Shown here piece after piece: positions 16,269 through 25,296 of a DNA stretch of 64,000 bases. Source of the stretch: Carnobacterium_A antarcticum (GTDB lineage: Bacteria; Bacillota; Bacilli; Lactobacillales; Carnobacteriaceae). The stretch lies in NCBI RefSeq assembly GCF_042658365.1, contig NZ_JBHSQC010000015.1; one strand, 5' to 3'. The notes beneath the pieces are model-generated. The model was not told the DNA's origin, searched no databases, and saw only the letters and a list, made by a program, of their open reading frames with translations. The position numbers were made by a program, and so were the translations under genes. Every line of letters begins with the position of its first letter. The first letter of the stretch is position 1.

Positions 16269-16637
16269 ATGAAAACACAAACTCAAGTTATTGAAACACT
16301 AAAAAAATTCAAAAAAGTCTTATTAGAAGAAAAAGAAGCCTTGATAAAAAACGACAGTGCTAAAGTCGTGGCTGTTATTGCAGAAAAAGAAACCTTTATG
16401 GAGGTCCTTCCAACGCTCAATTCAACTGGACTGAAAAAAGAAGACCTGTCAGGAATCGTCACGGAAATCAAAAACCTGCAAGAAACAAATTTGTTATTAA
16501 CGCAGCAAGCGCTGCAATATCAAGAAAAAATGATGGAAGCCATTACGGACAGCGCGAAAACATCGGGCTCAACGTATTCTAAAAATGGCCATTACAGTGC
16601 TGAAAAGCAAGCAACGATTATTGATCAATCCCTATAA
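16269..16637 (+). CDS. flgN: FlgN-type export chaperone
   Basis: 122 residues, almost entirely helical and charged, with heptad-like spacing (VIETLKKFKKVLLEEKEALI, IVTEIKNLQETNLLLTQQAL). Size, composition and position between flgM and flgK match FlgN, the chaperone of the hook-associated proteins FlgK and FlgL. The sequence family is poorly conserved, so the call rests largely on context. No strong Shine-Dalgarno sequence is seen; it starts eight bases after flgM and is probably translationally coupled. Confidence 0.8.
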   Translation: MKTQTQVIETLKKFKKVLLEEKEALIKNDSAKVVAVIAEKETFMEVLPTLNSTGLKKEDLSGIVTEIKNLQETNLLLTQQALQYQEKMMEAITDSAKTSGSTYSKNGHYSAEKQATIIDQSL

Positions 16638-16649
16638 TGAGGTGAAAGA

Positions 16650-18095
16650 ATGTCAGGTTTATTTGGAACATTAAATAATACATCAAGAAGTTTAGGTGTG
16701 CAGCAATCTGCTCTGCAAACCACTGGACACAATATTGCCAATGCTAATACAGAAGGTTATTCAAGGCAACGGGTTTCATTGGTAGCCAGTAACCCATATA
16801 CATTAACAGGCATCGGGCAATTAGGAACAGGCGTCAGGATTTCTACGATCGACCGAATCGTTGATCCCTATGTAAATAAACAATTGCAAGGCGAGAATTC
16901 GTCGTTGCAATTGTATAAACAGAAAGCAGATGTATTGGGGCAGTTAGAATCTATATTTAACGAGCCGTCTGATACAGGCTTGAATAACAGCATCAATGAA
17001 TTTTATTCTTCATGGACTTACCTAGGTTCAAATCCTGAAACGTTAACCTCTAAAACTATGGTCGCGCAAACAGGGAAAACGTTTACGGATACGATTCATC
17101 ATATGTCGAACCAAATGGATAACATGCGAGATGGAACAGTAAAAGATGTTGAAAAAAACGTTCTTGATTTCAATACAAAATTAGAACAATTAAACGCACT
17201 GAACAAACAAATTTTTAATGTTGCCATTAAAGGCCAAGCACCAAATGATTTATTGGATCAACAAGATCGATTGGTCAGCGAACTTTCAGGAATAGCCGGT
17301 GTTGAAACCAGTTATGATCAATACAATCGAGTAAGCATCAGTATGAGCGGTAACGATGTATTGAACGGCAGCACACTTAATACCCTTGGAACAACTGACG
17401 ATGGGACTGGCAACTTGGTAATTAACGGTCCAAATGGCAAAACAACAGCTATTGAAATCAAATCTGGAAATATAAAGGGTTCACAAGATGCTTTAAAAGT
17501 GATCGACGAAAGAGTAGAAGAACTGGATAATTTAGCTTTCACTTTTGCAACAGCTGTAAATACGATTCACAGTGACAATGGCAAAGGCGAACCGTTCTTT
17601 ACAATTGGTACAGACAGTAAAGGTGCAGCTAAAGACATCAATGTAGATGCAGCTATTATGGATGATGTAACAACTATCAACGCTGGAAAAGACATTGAAA
17701 ATGTAGTCGGCGGAGATGGAACACGTGCGCAAGCAATCGCTTCATTGCAGGATACGCTATTAGATTTCTCGGATAGTGGGAAAACGAATACCGACAATTA
17801 TGATCCAACAACGATGAAAATAAAAAATCAGCCAGGCGGCACTAGTATATCTGGAGCTTATAATGACATGGTCACTAAAACAGGAATCATTAAACAACAA
17901 GCGGATAATATGGAAGCCAGCCAAGAATCACTGGTCAGTTTATTGCATGCACGAAAAGAATCCATTTCTGGTGTATCTATTAATGAAGAAGTAACGGATA
18001 CCATTAAATATAAAAGTGCCTTTCAAGCAAATTCTCGGATGATCACAGTCATCTCAGAAATGCTAGATACTTTAATCAATCGTACGGGGGTATAA
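16650..18095 (+). CDS. flgK: Flagellar hook-associated protein 1 FlgK
   Basis: 481 residues. The N-terminal rod-type motif (SALQTTGHNIANANTEGYSRQRV) and the C-terminal helix (TIKYKSAFQANSRMITVISEMLDTLIN) are typical FlgK ends. The central region is variable and Asn/Asp-rich. It forms the first hook-filament junction layer. TGAGGTGAAAG precedes the ATG. It is followed three bases later by flgL. Confidence 0.93.
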   Translation: MSGLFGTLNNTSRSLGVQQSALQTTGHNIANANTEGYSRQRVSLVASNPYTLTGIGQLGTGVRISTIDRIVDPYVNKQLQGENSSLQLYKQKADVLGQLESIFNEPSDTGLNNSINEFYSSWTYLGSNPETLTSKTMVAQTGKTFTDTIHHMSNQMDNMRDGTVKDVEKNVLDFNTKLEQLNALNKQIFNVAIKGQAPNDLLDQQDRLVSELSGIAGVETSYDQYNRVSISMSGNDVLNGSTLNTLGTTDDGTGNLVINGPNGKTTAIEIKSGNIKGSQDALKVIDERVEELDNLAFTFATAVNTIHSDNGKGEPFFTIGTDSKGAAKDINVDAAIMDDVTTINAGKDIENVVGGDGTRAQAIASLQDTLLDFSDSGKTNTDNYDPTTMKIKNQPGGTSISGAYNDMVTKTGIIKQQADNMEASQESLVSLLHARKESISGVSINEEVTDTIKYKSAFQANSRMITVISEMLDTLINRTGV

Positions 18096-18098
18096 TAA

Positions 18099-19022
18099 AT
18101 GAGGGTTACAGACTCCTTAATGTCACAAAATTTTTTAAGAAATTTGAGTACAAACGCTGCAAATGTTCAAAAGTATCAGACGCAATTGTCTACACTGAAA
18201 GAAGTCAGTAAATCTTCCGATGATCCGTTGCGTGTGTCTAAAATTATTGATTTAAAAGGCAACGTTACACAAAATAAGCAATACAACAACACTATTTCAG
18301 ACAGTATCGATTTTACTAATGTACAGGATTCTGCATTAAGCAGTGCGACCGATTCGTTGCAACGAATCAAGACGTTAACTCAGTATTCTGCCAATGATGC
18401 TTTGTCTGATGAAGGGCGTCAAGCTAATAAAGCTGAAATTGAAGAAGAAATCAACAACTTTGTCAGTGCGTTAAACACAAAATTCGGGAACCGCTATTTG
18501 TTTGCGGGGAAAAATACCACTGAAGCCCCTTTTGAAGTTCAAAGAGACGATGACGGTGTATTTACTGGAATTAACTATAATGGCACAACTGACCCATCCG
18601 ATAAAGGCAATTTGACTCGAGAAATTGCAGCAGGTGTAACCATTGAATTAAGTACAGATGGGCGTGCGTATCTTAATGAACAAACTCCTGGTAATGACAT
18701 TGGAACCTTCTTTAAAGATGTGTTGACTGCGTTAGATAAAAACGATACAAAAGCTCTTTCAGGTTTATTGACTAGAGCAGACGATGAAATTGATAATGTT
18801 GTAAATAACCGATCAAAAATCGGAGCGATTTACAATAGTCTGCAAGCAACAAAAGGCCGTAATGAAAGTGAAAAGTTAAATTTAGACTCTACTCTTTCTG
18901 AAAACCAAGATATTGACTTGGCAGAAAAATATACACAATATATGATGGAAATGACTGCTTACCAATCATCAATGATGATGGGAACTAAAATCCTTCAAAC
19001 CAGTATACTGGATTATTTATAA
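18099..19022 (+). CDS. flgL: Flagellar hook-associated protein 3 FlgL
   Basis: 307 residues with flagellin-like ends: N-terminal MRVTDSLMSQNFLRNL and KSSDDPLRVSKI, C-terminal DIDLAEKYTQYMMEMTAYQ and MGTKILQTSILDYL. It is the second junction protein on which the filament grows. GGGGGT lies just before the ATG, inside the end of flgK. A terminator follows at 19028. Confidence 0.92.
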   Translation: MRVTDSLMSQNFLRNLSTNAANVQKYQTQLSTLKEVSKSSDDPLRVSKIIDLKGNVTQNKQYNNTISDSIDFTNVQDSALSSATDSLQRIKTLTQYSANDALSDEGRQANKAEIEEEINNFVSALNTKFGNRYLFAGKNTTEAPFEVQRDDDGVFTGINYNGTTDPSDKGNLTREIAAGVTIELSTDGRAYLNEQTPGNDIGTFFKDVLTALDKNDTKALSGLLTRADDEIDNVVNNRSKIGAIYNSLQATKGRNESEKLNLDSTLSENQDIDLAEKYTQYMMEMTAYQSSMMMGTKILQTSILDYL

Positions 19023-19027
19023 TATCA

Positions 19028-19069
19028 AACCATTTTCTAAAGAATATCTTTGGGAAATGGTTATTTTTT
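19028..19069 (+). terminator. Rho-independent terminator after flgL
   Basis: AACCATTT (19028-19035) pairs with AAATGGTT (19055-19062), with an inner AAAG/CTTT extension, followed by six T. Confidence 0.8.
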
Positions 19070-19095
19070 CGGAAAATATAAAATAGGGATCTTTT

Positions 19096-19764
19096 ATGTC
19101 AGAAGTTTTGTTTTCATCAACTGTTATTTGAAATATTATCACCGGTGCTTATTCATTGATTCAATTTCAGAAAGCCAATTCACTACAATATATTACGGAA
19201 GAACGAAAAAAATGGCGTGAAGAAATTAGGAAAATCATGGAAGGAATAGAAAAAAGTGAAGAAAAAAATATTTCTGAAGTATTGGTTCAGTTAAAAGCCA
19301 GAATAAATGCTTATGGTCTTTGTTCAGAGATGGATTATTCAAAAGACGCTCATATTTGGAAGCATATTGCAGAAATGGAAAAACAGGAAGCTGCAAGGAA
19401 TAAAAATGAATATTATTGGGAAGAACCGGATAGTAAACAAGAAGAATATGATGAAAGTAAAGACCTATTGTTAAAATTTCTATCGCTTTTTTTAAAAAGT
19501 GACTGGGATCGTTCTAAATATGAAATAGAGGGAAATAAACAAATTCTATTAAATAATCTCTTATATATTACTGCTATTACCTTATACGCAATGATGTTAA
19601 GCAAAAAGATTAATCTAGTATTAAAAATAAACAATATACTGTTGGTAAGTATTTCAATTGGCAAGGGACAAGCATTAGCGATGATGAAGCATGGACCTAC
19701 TGCCTTAAGAAAAGGATTAACTAAAAAACAACGACAGTCTACGAAAAAAGTGGCAACATCTTAA
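19096..19764 (+). pseudogene. Membrane/coiled-coil protein gene interrupted by an in-frame TGA
   Basis: An ATG at 19096 reads MSEVLFSSTVI and meets TGA at 19129-19131. The same frame then continues open for 210 codons (NIITGAYSLIQFQKANSL, a charged helix ITEERKKWREEIRKIM, and a hydrophobic stretch near NNLLYITAITLYAMM). The joined reading looks like one protein with an N-terminal membrane helix broken by a nonsense change. A TTG at 19156 could restart translation (202 residues) but has no Shine-Dalgarno sequence. No family is recognised. The piece sits between flgL and flagellin and is more AT-rich than its neighbours, suggesting an insertion. Confidence 0.55.
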
Positions 19765-19847
19765 AATAAGATAACGAAACTCGTTTTTAAACTAACAAAA
19801 GAAGAACAAAAGAAAATAACTTTCATAAAAAAGGAATATATCTTTTT

Positions 19848-20096
19848 ATGCCCTCTATACTTATTCTTTTAGTAGATGGGTATGCTTTGATAAATGAGAA
19901 TTTTGATGTAACTTATTTATTATTTATATTAATTACTATTGTTTTATTGCCTTCGACCTGGGGCTGTTACGATAATGAAATTGAAGCCTTTCACAGAAAA
20001 CAAAATTATTTCTTTACAATAAACCAGTTGTTAACCAATAATAATAAGATTGAAAAAGCTAAACTTGAAACATTTCCTGAAAAGCAGGAAAAATAA
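19848..20096 (+). CDS. Small hypothetical membrane protein
   Basis: 82 residues. Hydrophobic segments at about 2-14 and 22-40 (YLLFILITIVLLPSTW), then a charged helical tail rich in Asn, Lys and Glu. An AAGGAA lies about a dozen bases before the ATG. It may be the C-terminal remnant of the broken gene just upstream or a separate small membrane protein; no family is recognised. Confidence 0.4.
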   Translation: MPSILILLVDGYALINENFDVTYLLFILITIVLLPSTWGCYDNEIEAFHRKQNYFFTINQLLTNNNKIEKAKLETFPEKQEK

Positions 20097-20118
20097 AATA
20101 TAAAAACAAATTTTCTAT

Positions 20119-20144
20119 TAACTGTTCTAAAGTCCTGCCGATAT
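20119..20144 (+). promoter_or_regulatory. Sigma-28 promoter for flagellin
   Basis: TAAC (20119-20122), 14 bases, and a perfect GCCGATAT -10 box (20137-20144), 51 bases before the flagellin ATG. Confidence 0.8.
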
Positions 20145-20194
20145 AAAGGATAGAGGCAAGACCTCAAACAAATTTTCCTAGGAGGAACAACAAC

Positions 20195-21115
20195 ATGAGA
20201 ATCAATACAAATACAGCAGCAGCAAATACTTATTCACGTTTAAACTCAGCAAATGCGTCAAAAGCTAATTCTTTAGCTAAGTTATCATCAGGTCTACGTA
20301 TTAACAAAGCGGGAGACGATGCAGCTGGGTTATCTATCTCAGAAAAAATGAAAAACCAAATCAGTGGTTTAACACAAGCTACTCGTAACGCACAAGATGG
20401 AATTTCATTGATCCAAACAGCTGAAGGCGCTCTAAACGAAACCCACAGCATTTTAAACCGTATGCGCGACCTATCTGTTCAAGCTTCCAATGATACAAAC
20501 TCAGTAGACGATAGAAGTGCTATCGATGCTGAAATGGAACAATTATCAACAGAAATCGATCGTATCTCTTCAGATACTAAATTTAACGGTATTTCATTAC
20601 TTTCAGGAAAAAGAGACTTAAATATTCAAATTGGAGCAAATTCATCTGACAAAGCTTTAACAATTCAAACAGTTGATGCTAGTTTTGCAGGGATTGCTGT
20701 GACTGCTCAAGAAAAAACAGCAATCACTGATGCAGTAGATGCGTTAACAGTTATGACGGACCCAAAGAACCCAACAGCTGGTGAATTGACAGCTCTTGCT
20801 GAAGCACAAGAAACAGATTCTAAGGCCTCTGTTGCAGCAGCTCATGCTAATGTTGATAGACTTGATAATGCCATTAAAACTGTTTCTGATCATAGAGCAA
20901 CATTCGGTGCACAACAAAACCGTTTGGACCACACGATCAACAACTTAACAACATCAAAAGAAAATTTATCTGAAGCAAACTCGCGTATTCGTGACGTTGA
21001 TATGGCTGAAGAAATGATGAACTTTACGAAATCAAACATCCTTTCATCTGCTGCTACTTCAATGTTGGCACAAGCAAACCAAATGCCGCAAAGCGTTTTA
21101 CAATTACTACAATAA
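20195..21115 (+). CDS. hag: Flagellin
   Basis: 306 residues. The conserved N-terminal D0/D1 region (MRINTNTAAANTYSRL, SGLRINKAGDDAAGLSISEK, LSVQASNDTN) and C-terminal D1/D0 region (RIRDVDMAEEMMNFTKSNIL, MLAQANQMPQSVLQLLQ) flank a short central domain of about 90 residues, so the filament surface domain is minimal. It is exported by the flagellar type III system and polymerises as the filament. CTAGGAGGAAC gives a strong ribosome binding site. Only one flagellin gene is present here. A terminator follows at 21140. Confidence 0.96.
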   Translation: MRINTNTAAANTYSRLNSANASKANSLAKLSSGLRINKAGDDAAGLSISEKMKNQISGLTQATRNAQDGISLIQTAEGALNETHSILNRMRDLSVQASNDTNSVDDRSAIDAEMEQLSTEIDRISSDTKFNGISLLSGKRDLNIQIGANSSDKALTIQTVDASFAGIAVTAQEKTAITDAVDALTVMTDPKNPTAGELTALAEAQETDSKASVAAAHANVDRLDNAIKTVSDHRATFGAQQNRLDHTINNLTTSKENLSEANSRIRDVDMAEEMMNFTKSNILSSAATSMLAQANQMPQSVLQLLQ

Positions 21116-21139
21116 TTCTCTACAAGCGATATAGATAAG

Positions 21140-21164
21140 AAGCTGGCATTTGCCGGCTTTTTAT
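21140..21164 (+). terminator. Rho-independent terminator after flagellin
   Basis: AAGCTGGC (21140-21147) pairs with GCCGGCTT (21152-21159), one wobble, loop ATTT, then T-run. It may limit read-through into flaG, giving high flagellin and lower cap-gene expression. Confidence 0.75.
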
Positions 21165-21186
21165 TTATAATGAAAGGAGAAACAAA

Positions 21187-21555
21187 ATGGAAATGAACCG
21201 AATCGACTTAGAAAGCATACAATCGATCAACAAAATTCGTTTTACTACTCTGCTGGAATCCAAGCTGTCTTCTGAAAACCATGAAATGGTCACAAAAGAA
21301 CGTTTGTCACAAGAACCAAAGAATGAACTTTCAAGAGACGAATTGGATAAAGTGTTGAATCAAGCCAATCAGTACACTCTTGGAGAAAATGCTCAGTTCG
21401 AATTTAAGATTCATGAAGGAACAGGCAGAACATTGGTACGTTTGGTCAATATAGAAAGCGGGGAAACCATTAAAGAAATCCCGCCTCAAAAAATGTTGGA
21501 TATAGTTGCCAGCATCTGGGATGCAATGGGCATCAATGTAGATATAAAGGAGTGA
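21187..21555 (+). CDS. flaG: FlaG-family flagellar protein
   Basis: 122 residues. The C-terminal 70 residues show the FlaG pattern (AQFEFKIHEGTGRTLVRLVN, ETIKEIPPQKMLDIVASIWDAMG); the N-terminus is polar and variable. FlaG proteins influence filament length in some bacteria, mechanism unclear. AAAGGAG precedes the ATG. The TGA stop lies within the Shine-Dalgarno region of fliD, so the two are coupled. Confidence 0.88.
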   Translation: MEMNRIDLESIQSINKIRFTTLLESKLSSENHEMVTKERLSQEPKNELSRDELDKVLNQANQYTLGENAQFEFKIHEGTGRTLVRLVNIESGETIKEIPPQKMLDIVASIWDAMGINVDIKE

Positions 21556-21559
21556 AAAT

Positions 21560-23014
21560 GTGGTAGGAAGTTTAAGTTTTATGGGCTCTTATTCAGGAAT
21601 TGATTCAAGTACGATCGATTCGCTGATCGAAGCAGAATCTGGAAAGTTAGTTCAATATACAAATAAGAAAGAAAATTTAACAAAAGAAAAAACTGCTTGG
21701 AATGATGTCAATACGCGGCTGGATACGTTATATACAAAACTAGGCAATTTGGCAAAAGAAAATGCTTTTCAATCCAAATCAGTCACTACCAGCGATGCAA
21801 GCAAACTAACGGTCAAAGCAGATTCAAAAGGACAAGTCGGAACATATAAAATCAATATTACTCAATTGGCAACAGCGACACGCATAACGTCAGCTGAAAT
21901 TGGTCAAATGGATGGTAAGAAGATAACCGATAAGCTGGAACTAACCGGAACACTAACTGTTGGGAACTCTGCTATGAAAAAAGATGGTATCGAAAACGGT
22001 GGTATCGATATCGAAATCGATTCAAAAGACAGCTTGAAAGATATTGTCGGAAAAATAAATGATACATCCAAAGAGTCAGGTGTTTCGGCTTCAATCGTGG
22101 ATAATCGGATTATCTTAAGCAGCACGACAATGGGCAACGAAACGTTATCGATTACAGGGACGAATGGTTTGGCAGATACACTAGGATTCAAACCGGAAAT
22201 AATCTCTGACCAGCAAAAAGGCCAAGAGGCTATATTTAAAGTAGATGGCATCGAAGTTACACGCCCGAGCAACCAAATTGACGACGTTATTGAAGGCGTT
22301 ACATTTGAGTTGTTAAAAGTGGATGAAGGCTCTGAAGTCAGTACCATCAAAGTCAGCGAAGACACCGATAAAACCATTTCTGCTGTCAAAGAATTTGTCA
22401 GTCAGTACAATTCAACGATGTCATTTATTGGAGAACAATTGAAAGTTGGCGATCCGTCAGTTGAAAATAATACAGTCGGTCCATTAGCGGGTGACAGTGC
22501 CTTGATTAGATTGCAGACACAATTAAGAACAATGGTATCTGCTAATATAGAAGATAGCAGCAGTAGCATTAAAAACGTAAAAGACATAGGTATTTCAGTT
22601 GACCGGTATGGAACAGCCACTCTTGACGAAGAAAAGTTGAAAGAAGTATTGGCTGAAAATCCATCAGCTGTAGAAAAGTTGTTTAACAATTCAACAAAGA
22701 CGACTGAACAAGTAACGGATAAAGATGGAAATGTAACTGAAGTGGAAAAAGAAATCAAATCAGGTGTTGCTCAAAAAATGCAATCACTGGTTGACACTTT
22801 TATTTCCAAAACAACTGGAATCATCTCTACAAAAGCAACGACATATGATAAGATGATCAAGGACATCGGCAAACAAATCGATACTTTTAATGAACGTCTA
22901 GTTAAAAAACGAGAAACGTATGTCAAAACCTTTACTGCATTGGATGTAGCAATGATGGAAGCAGAGTCTCAAATGTCTTATTTAGCTAGTCAAATGGAAT
23001 CTTGGTCTAGTTAA
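21560..23014 (+). CDS. fliD: Flagellar filament capping protein FliD
   Basis: 484 residues from GTG at 21560; AAAGGAG lies six bases upstream, and a nearby ATG at 21558 leads straight to a stop. N-terminal SGIDSSTIDSLIEAES and the C-terminal coiled region (TTYDKMIKDIGKQIDTFNERL, EAESQMSYLASQMESWSS) are characteristic. It forms the pentameric cap under which flagellin subunits fold. It is followed by a FliT-like gene and fliS. Confidence 0.93.
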   Translation: MVGSLSFMGSYSGIDSSTIDSLIEAESGKLVQYTNKKENLTKEKTAWNDVNTRLDTLYTKLGNLAKENAFQSKSVTTSDASKLTVKADSKGQVGTYKINITQLATATRITSAEIGQMDGKKITDKLELTGTLTVGNSAMKKDGIENGGIDIEIDSKDSLKDIVGKINDTSKESGVSASIVDNRIILSSTTMGNETLSITGTNGLADTLGFKPEIISDQQKGQEAIFKVDGIEVTRPSNQIDDVIEGVTFELLKVDEGSEVSTIKVSEDTDKTISAVKEFVSQYNSTMSFIGEQLKVGDPSVENNTVGPLAGDSALIRLQTQLRTMVSANIEDSSSSIKNVKDIGISVDRYGTATLDEEKLKEVLAENPSAVEKLFNNSTKTTEQVTDKDGNVTEVEKEIKSGVAQKMQSLVDTFISKTTGIISTKATTYDKMIKDIGKQIDTFNERLVKKRETYVKTFTALDVAMMEAESQMSYLASQMESWSS

Positions 23015-23067
23015 CATAAAAGACTGCGAGTTAAATTTGTATTGAGCCAAGAGAGGAAGTTTGAGCC

Positions 23068-23430
23068 GTGCAAGAAAATGAACAGCATTTGTTGCGGATG
23101 AACATGCTAAAACAAATGGAAGCTTTAATGGCAACTTGGGATGGCACACTAGAATCAGCCGGAAAACTTATTTCTGAGAATAAAAAGAACATGCTGCAAT
23201 TAAAACAATTAGAAACCCAATCAGCAGCAAACCCATTGGGTACCTATAACGAAACAGAAAAAAACATTATTGAAGGTATTATCCATCAACAAGAAAAGAT
23301 GGTGCATCAAATTAAAATCGAGCGGGAAAGTTTATTGAACCGCATGAAACAAATCAATCAAAAAGATAAAGTGATCAGCAATTATGTCTCTGCTAACCGT
23401 GCGCCTATGTTTATCGACAAAGGACTATGA
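23068..23430 (+). CDS. FliT-like flagellar chaperone (probable)
   Basis: 120 residues from GTG at 23068 (AGAGAGGAAG upstream). It is helical and charged, with coiled-coil character (LLRMNMLKQMEALMATWDG, IIHQQEKMVHQIKIERESLL), and no membrane segment. Size and position between fliD and fliS match FliT, the FliD chaperone, but sequence similarity in this family is low, so the assignment rests mainly on synteny. Confidence 0.55.
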   Translation: MQENEQHLLRMNMLKQMEALMATWDGTLESAGKLISENKKNMLQLKQLETQSAANPLGTYNETEKNIIEGIIHQQEKMVHQIKIERESLLNRMKQINQKDKVISNYVSANRAPMFIDKGL

Positions 23431-23496
23431 TGCATTAACTGGTTTTTGCGCAATGGTTTGCAAAAGAACATGGGCTCTTATTAAGCATAGACAAAT

Positions 23497-23553
23497 AAAA
23501 GACGGTGATCATTCTTTTATCGGGTTCTGATAAAAAAGATCAACGTCTTTTCT
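23497..23553 (+). terminator. Hairpin with T-run between the FliT-like gene and fliS
   Basis: AAAAGACG-G-TGATC (23497-23510) pairs with GATCA-A-CGTCTTTT (23538-23551), with an inner TATC/GATA. The T-rich end suggests a terminator, so fliS may have its own promoter or be fed by read-through. Confidence 0.65.
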
Positions 23554-23629
23554 TCTGAACAAAATAGTCAATTTCGGATGGATAAAAACTGAAGCATAAT
23601 TAAAAAAGAATATAAAAGGAGACTATACA

Positions 23630-23995
23630 ATGGGATACAATCGGAATATACCTGATGTCTATAAACAAAACCAAATCTTGAACGCAACACCTAAAAAACT
23701 GGTTATTTTACTGTATGAAGGAGCCATAAAAAACTTAAAGTTGGCTGAACTTTCAGCAGCTGAAAAGAAAATCGAAGCTACTGGAAATGCATTAATCAAA
23801 GCTCAAGATATTATTCGTGAATTGATGAGTACATTGGATTTTGAAAACGGCGGAGAAGTAGCTGGAAATTTGAACCAGCTTTATGACTATCTGATGACTG
23901 AAATCATTAAGGCAAATATATCTAAACAACCGGAAGATATAGCAAGAAGCCGAGTGATGTTGGAAGAGTTGCGGGATACTTGGATTGAAGTTTAA
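23630..23995 (+). CDS. fliS: Flagellin export chaperone FliS
   Basis: 121 residues, helical. The characteristic N-terminus NQILNATPKKLVILLYEGAIKNL is present, as is the C-terminal YDYLMTEIIKANISKQPE. It binds the flagellin C-terminus in the cytoplasm to prevent premature polymerisation. AAAAGGAGAC precedes the ATG. It lies between two hairpin terminators. Confidence 0.93.
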   Translation: MGYNRNIPDVYKQNQILNATPKKLVILLYEGAIKNLKLAELSAAEKKIEATGNALIKAQDIIRELMSTLDFENGGEVAGNLNQLYDYLMTEIIKANISKQPEDIARSRVMLEELRDTWIEV

Positions 23996-24078
23996 GAAAG
24001 GCAAATAAACAACTGTCGGTTTTCTGACACAATTAGAAAGACCTGAAAAACACCTTCAGAATACTGAAGCAGAGCAGT

Positions 24079-24110
24079 AATCCTTACCGTTTTAGAAGTA
24101 AGGATTTTTC
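24079..24110 (+). terminator. Rho-independent terminator after fliS
   Basis: Perfect 9-bp stem AATCCTTAC (24079-24087) / GTAAGGATT (24098-24106) followed by TTTTC. Confidence 0.85.
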
Positions 24111-24243
24111 TTTGTCTAACGGAAAGTGAGCGCTTTCTTATTTGTTGGAAACGTGTAAATACTCCTGTCAGATATGGTTTTTTAATGAAAAAGACAGCTG
24201 TTTTTAAAATCAACACTAGACATAAAGATACAAAAGTTATTGC

Positions 24244-24260
24244 TGAATTAATTTAATTCA
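24244..24260. promoter_or_regulatory. Perfect palindrome upstream of the flgB operon
   Basis: TGAATTAA-T-TTAATTCA, 8-base arms around one base, about 100 bases before the likely -10 box. It is a candidate operator for a dimeric regulator of the large flagellar operon. The protein is unknown. The rest of the 23996-24420 gap holds the fliS terminator and AT-rich sequence without a gene. Confidence 0.35.
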
Positions 24261-24357
24261 GTTATACTTCTTTTGGCAGTCTAAGGACGTATTTTTATCA
24301 GAAAAACAAATATTATTTTAATATACATACATAACTTTTATATACTTTGAAGAAGGA

Positions 24358-24363
24358 TATAAT
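24358..24363 (+). promoter_or_regulatory. Candidate sigma-A -10 box of the flgB operon
   Basis: TATAAT (24358-24363) lies 58 bases before flgB, with no convincing -35 hexamer at 17 bases. No sigma-28 sequence is present, which fits early (class I/II) flagellar genes. A poor -35 could mean an activator is needed; inference. Confidence 0.4.
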
Positions 24364-24420
24364 GTCTCGATAAAAATAGAATGAAGTATTAAAAATCTAT
24401 TTAAAGCGGAGGGGTATCAA

Positions 24421-24801
24421 GTGAGCGATTCTACATACAATTTAATTAAACAGGCTTTGGATGCAACTGAATTAAGACAACAAATGATTTCCAGCAATAT
24501 TGCGAATGTCAACACACCTGAGTATAAAGTCAATAAAGTAGAGTTTGAAAGCATTCTAGGTAAAGCTTTCGATGGGATAGGGTTGACAAAAACGAATGAC
24601 CGGCACATAGGTATCGGAACGCCGGATGAAGTCTTGCCGGTTGTGACGAAAAGAACAAATTCAATGGTTAAAGACAATGGCAATAACGTAGATATCGATA
24701 TGGAGATGACGGATGAAGCTGCGACATCTATTCAATACAATGCGTTAGTCACACAGTTGAATGCGAAATATTCAATGTTGTCTAGCGTGATCACAAAATA
24801 A
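24421..24801 (+). CDS. flgB: Flagellar basal-body rod protein FlgB
   Basis: 126 residues from GTG at 24421 (GCGGAGGGG upstream). It has the rod-family N-terminus (LDATELRQQMISSNIANVNTPEYKV) and a C-terminal coiled segment. It forms the proximal rod. It is the first gene of an operon that runs to 44033 with almost no gaps, followed by flgC. Confidence 0.93.
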   Translation: MSDSTYNLIKQALDATELRQQMISSNIANVNTPEYKVNKVEFESILGKAFDGIGLTKTNDRHIGIGTPDEVLPVVTKRTNSMVKDNGNNVDIDMEMTDEAATSIQYNALVTQLNAKYSMLSSVITK

Positions 24802-24825
24802 TTAAACCGTTTGGAGGAACAGGTA

Positions 24826-25260
24826 ATGGCCATTTTTGATTCCCTACATATTAACGCAAGCGGCTTAAGTCTGGAAAGATTGAAGCTGGATACCGTTTCC
24901 ACGAATATCGCTAACATCAATACGACACGTACTGAAGAAGGCGGACCCTACATAAAAAAAGAAGTGCTGTTTGAAGAAAGCCTAAAAAACGTTGAATCTT
25001 CTTTAACAGGAAGGCCAGAGAAAAAAAGTTTTGGCGTAAAAGCAACAGAATTAGCAGGAAATGCTGAAGATATCGTCAGAGAATACAATCCCGGTCATCC
25101 AGATGCGGATGAAGCCGGTTATGTCCAGTTGTCAAACGTCAATATGGCTGATGAAATGATTGATATGATCACGGCTCAACGGACCTATGACGCCAACGTC
25201 ACGGCTATGAATGCCAGCAAAGAAATGCTGAAAAAAGCTTTGGAAATAAAAATCAATTAA
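24826..25260 (+). CDS. flgC: Flagellar basal-body rod protein FlgC
   Basis: 144 residues from ATG at 24826, preceded by GGAGG (24813-24817); an in-frame TTG at 24811 is part of that ribosome binding site. The rod motif (LKLDTVSTNIANINTTRT) and the C-terminal VNMADEMIDMITAQRTYDANVTAMN are typical. It is a proximal rod subunit. Confidence 0.94.
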   Translation: MAIFDSLHINASGLSLERLKLDTVSTNIANINTTRTEEGGPYIKKEVLFEESLKNVESSLTGRPEKKSFGVKATELAGNAEDIVREYNPGHPDADEAGYVQLSNVNMADEMIDMITAQRTYDANVTAMNASKEMLKKALEIKIN

Positions 25261-25296
25261 GTTTAACGCAATAAGTAACTAAAGAGGAGAATTCAA

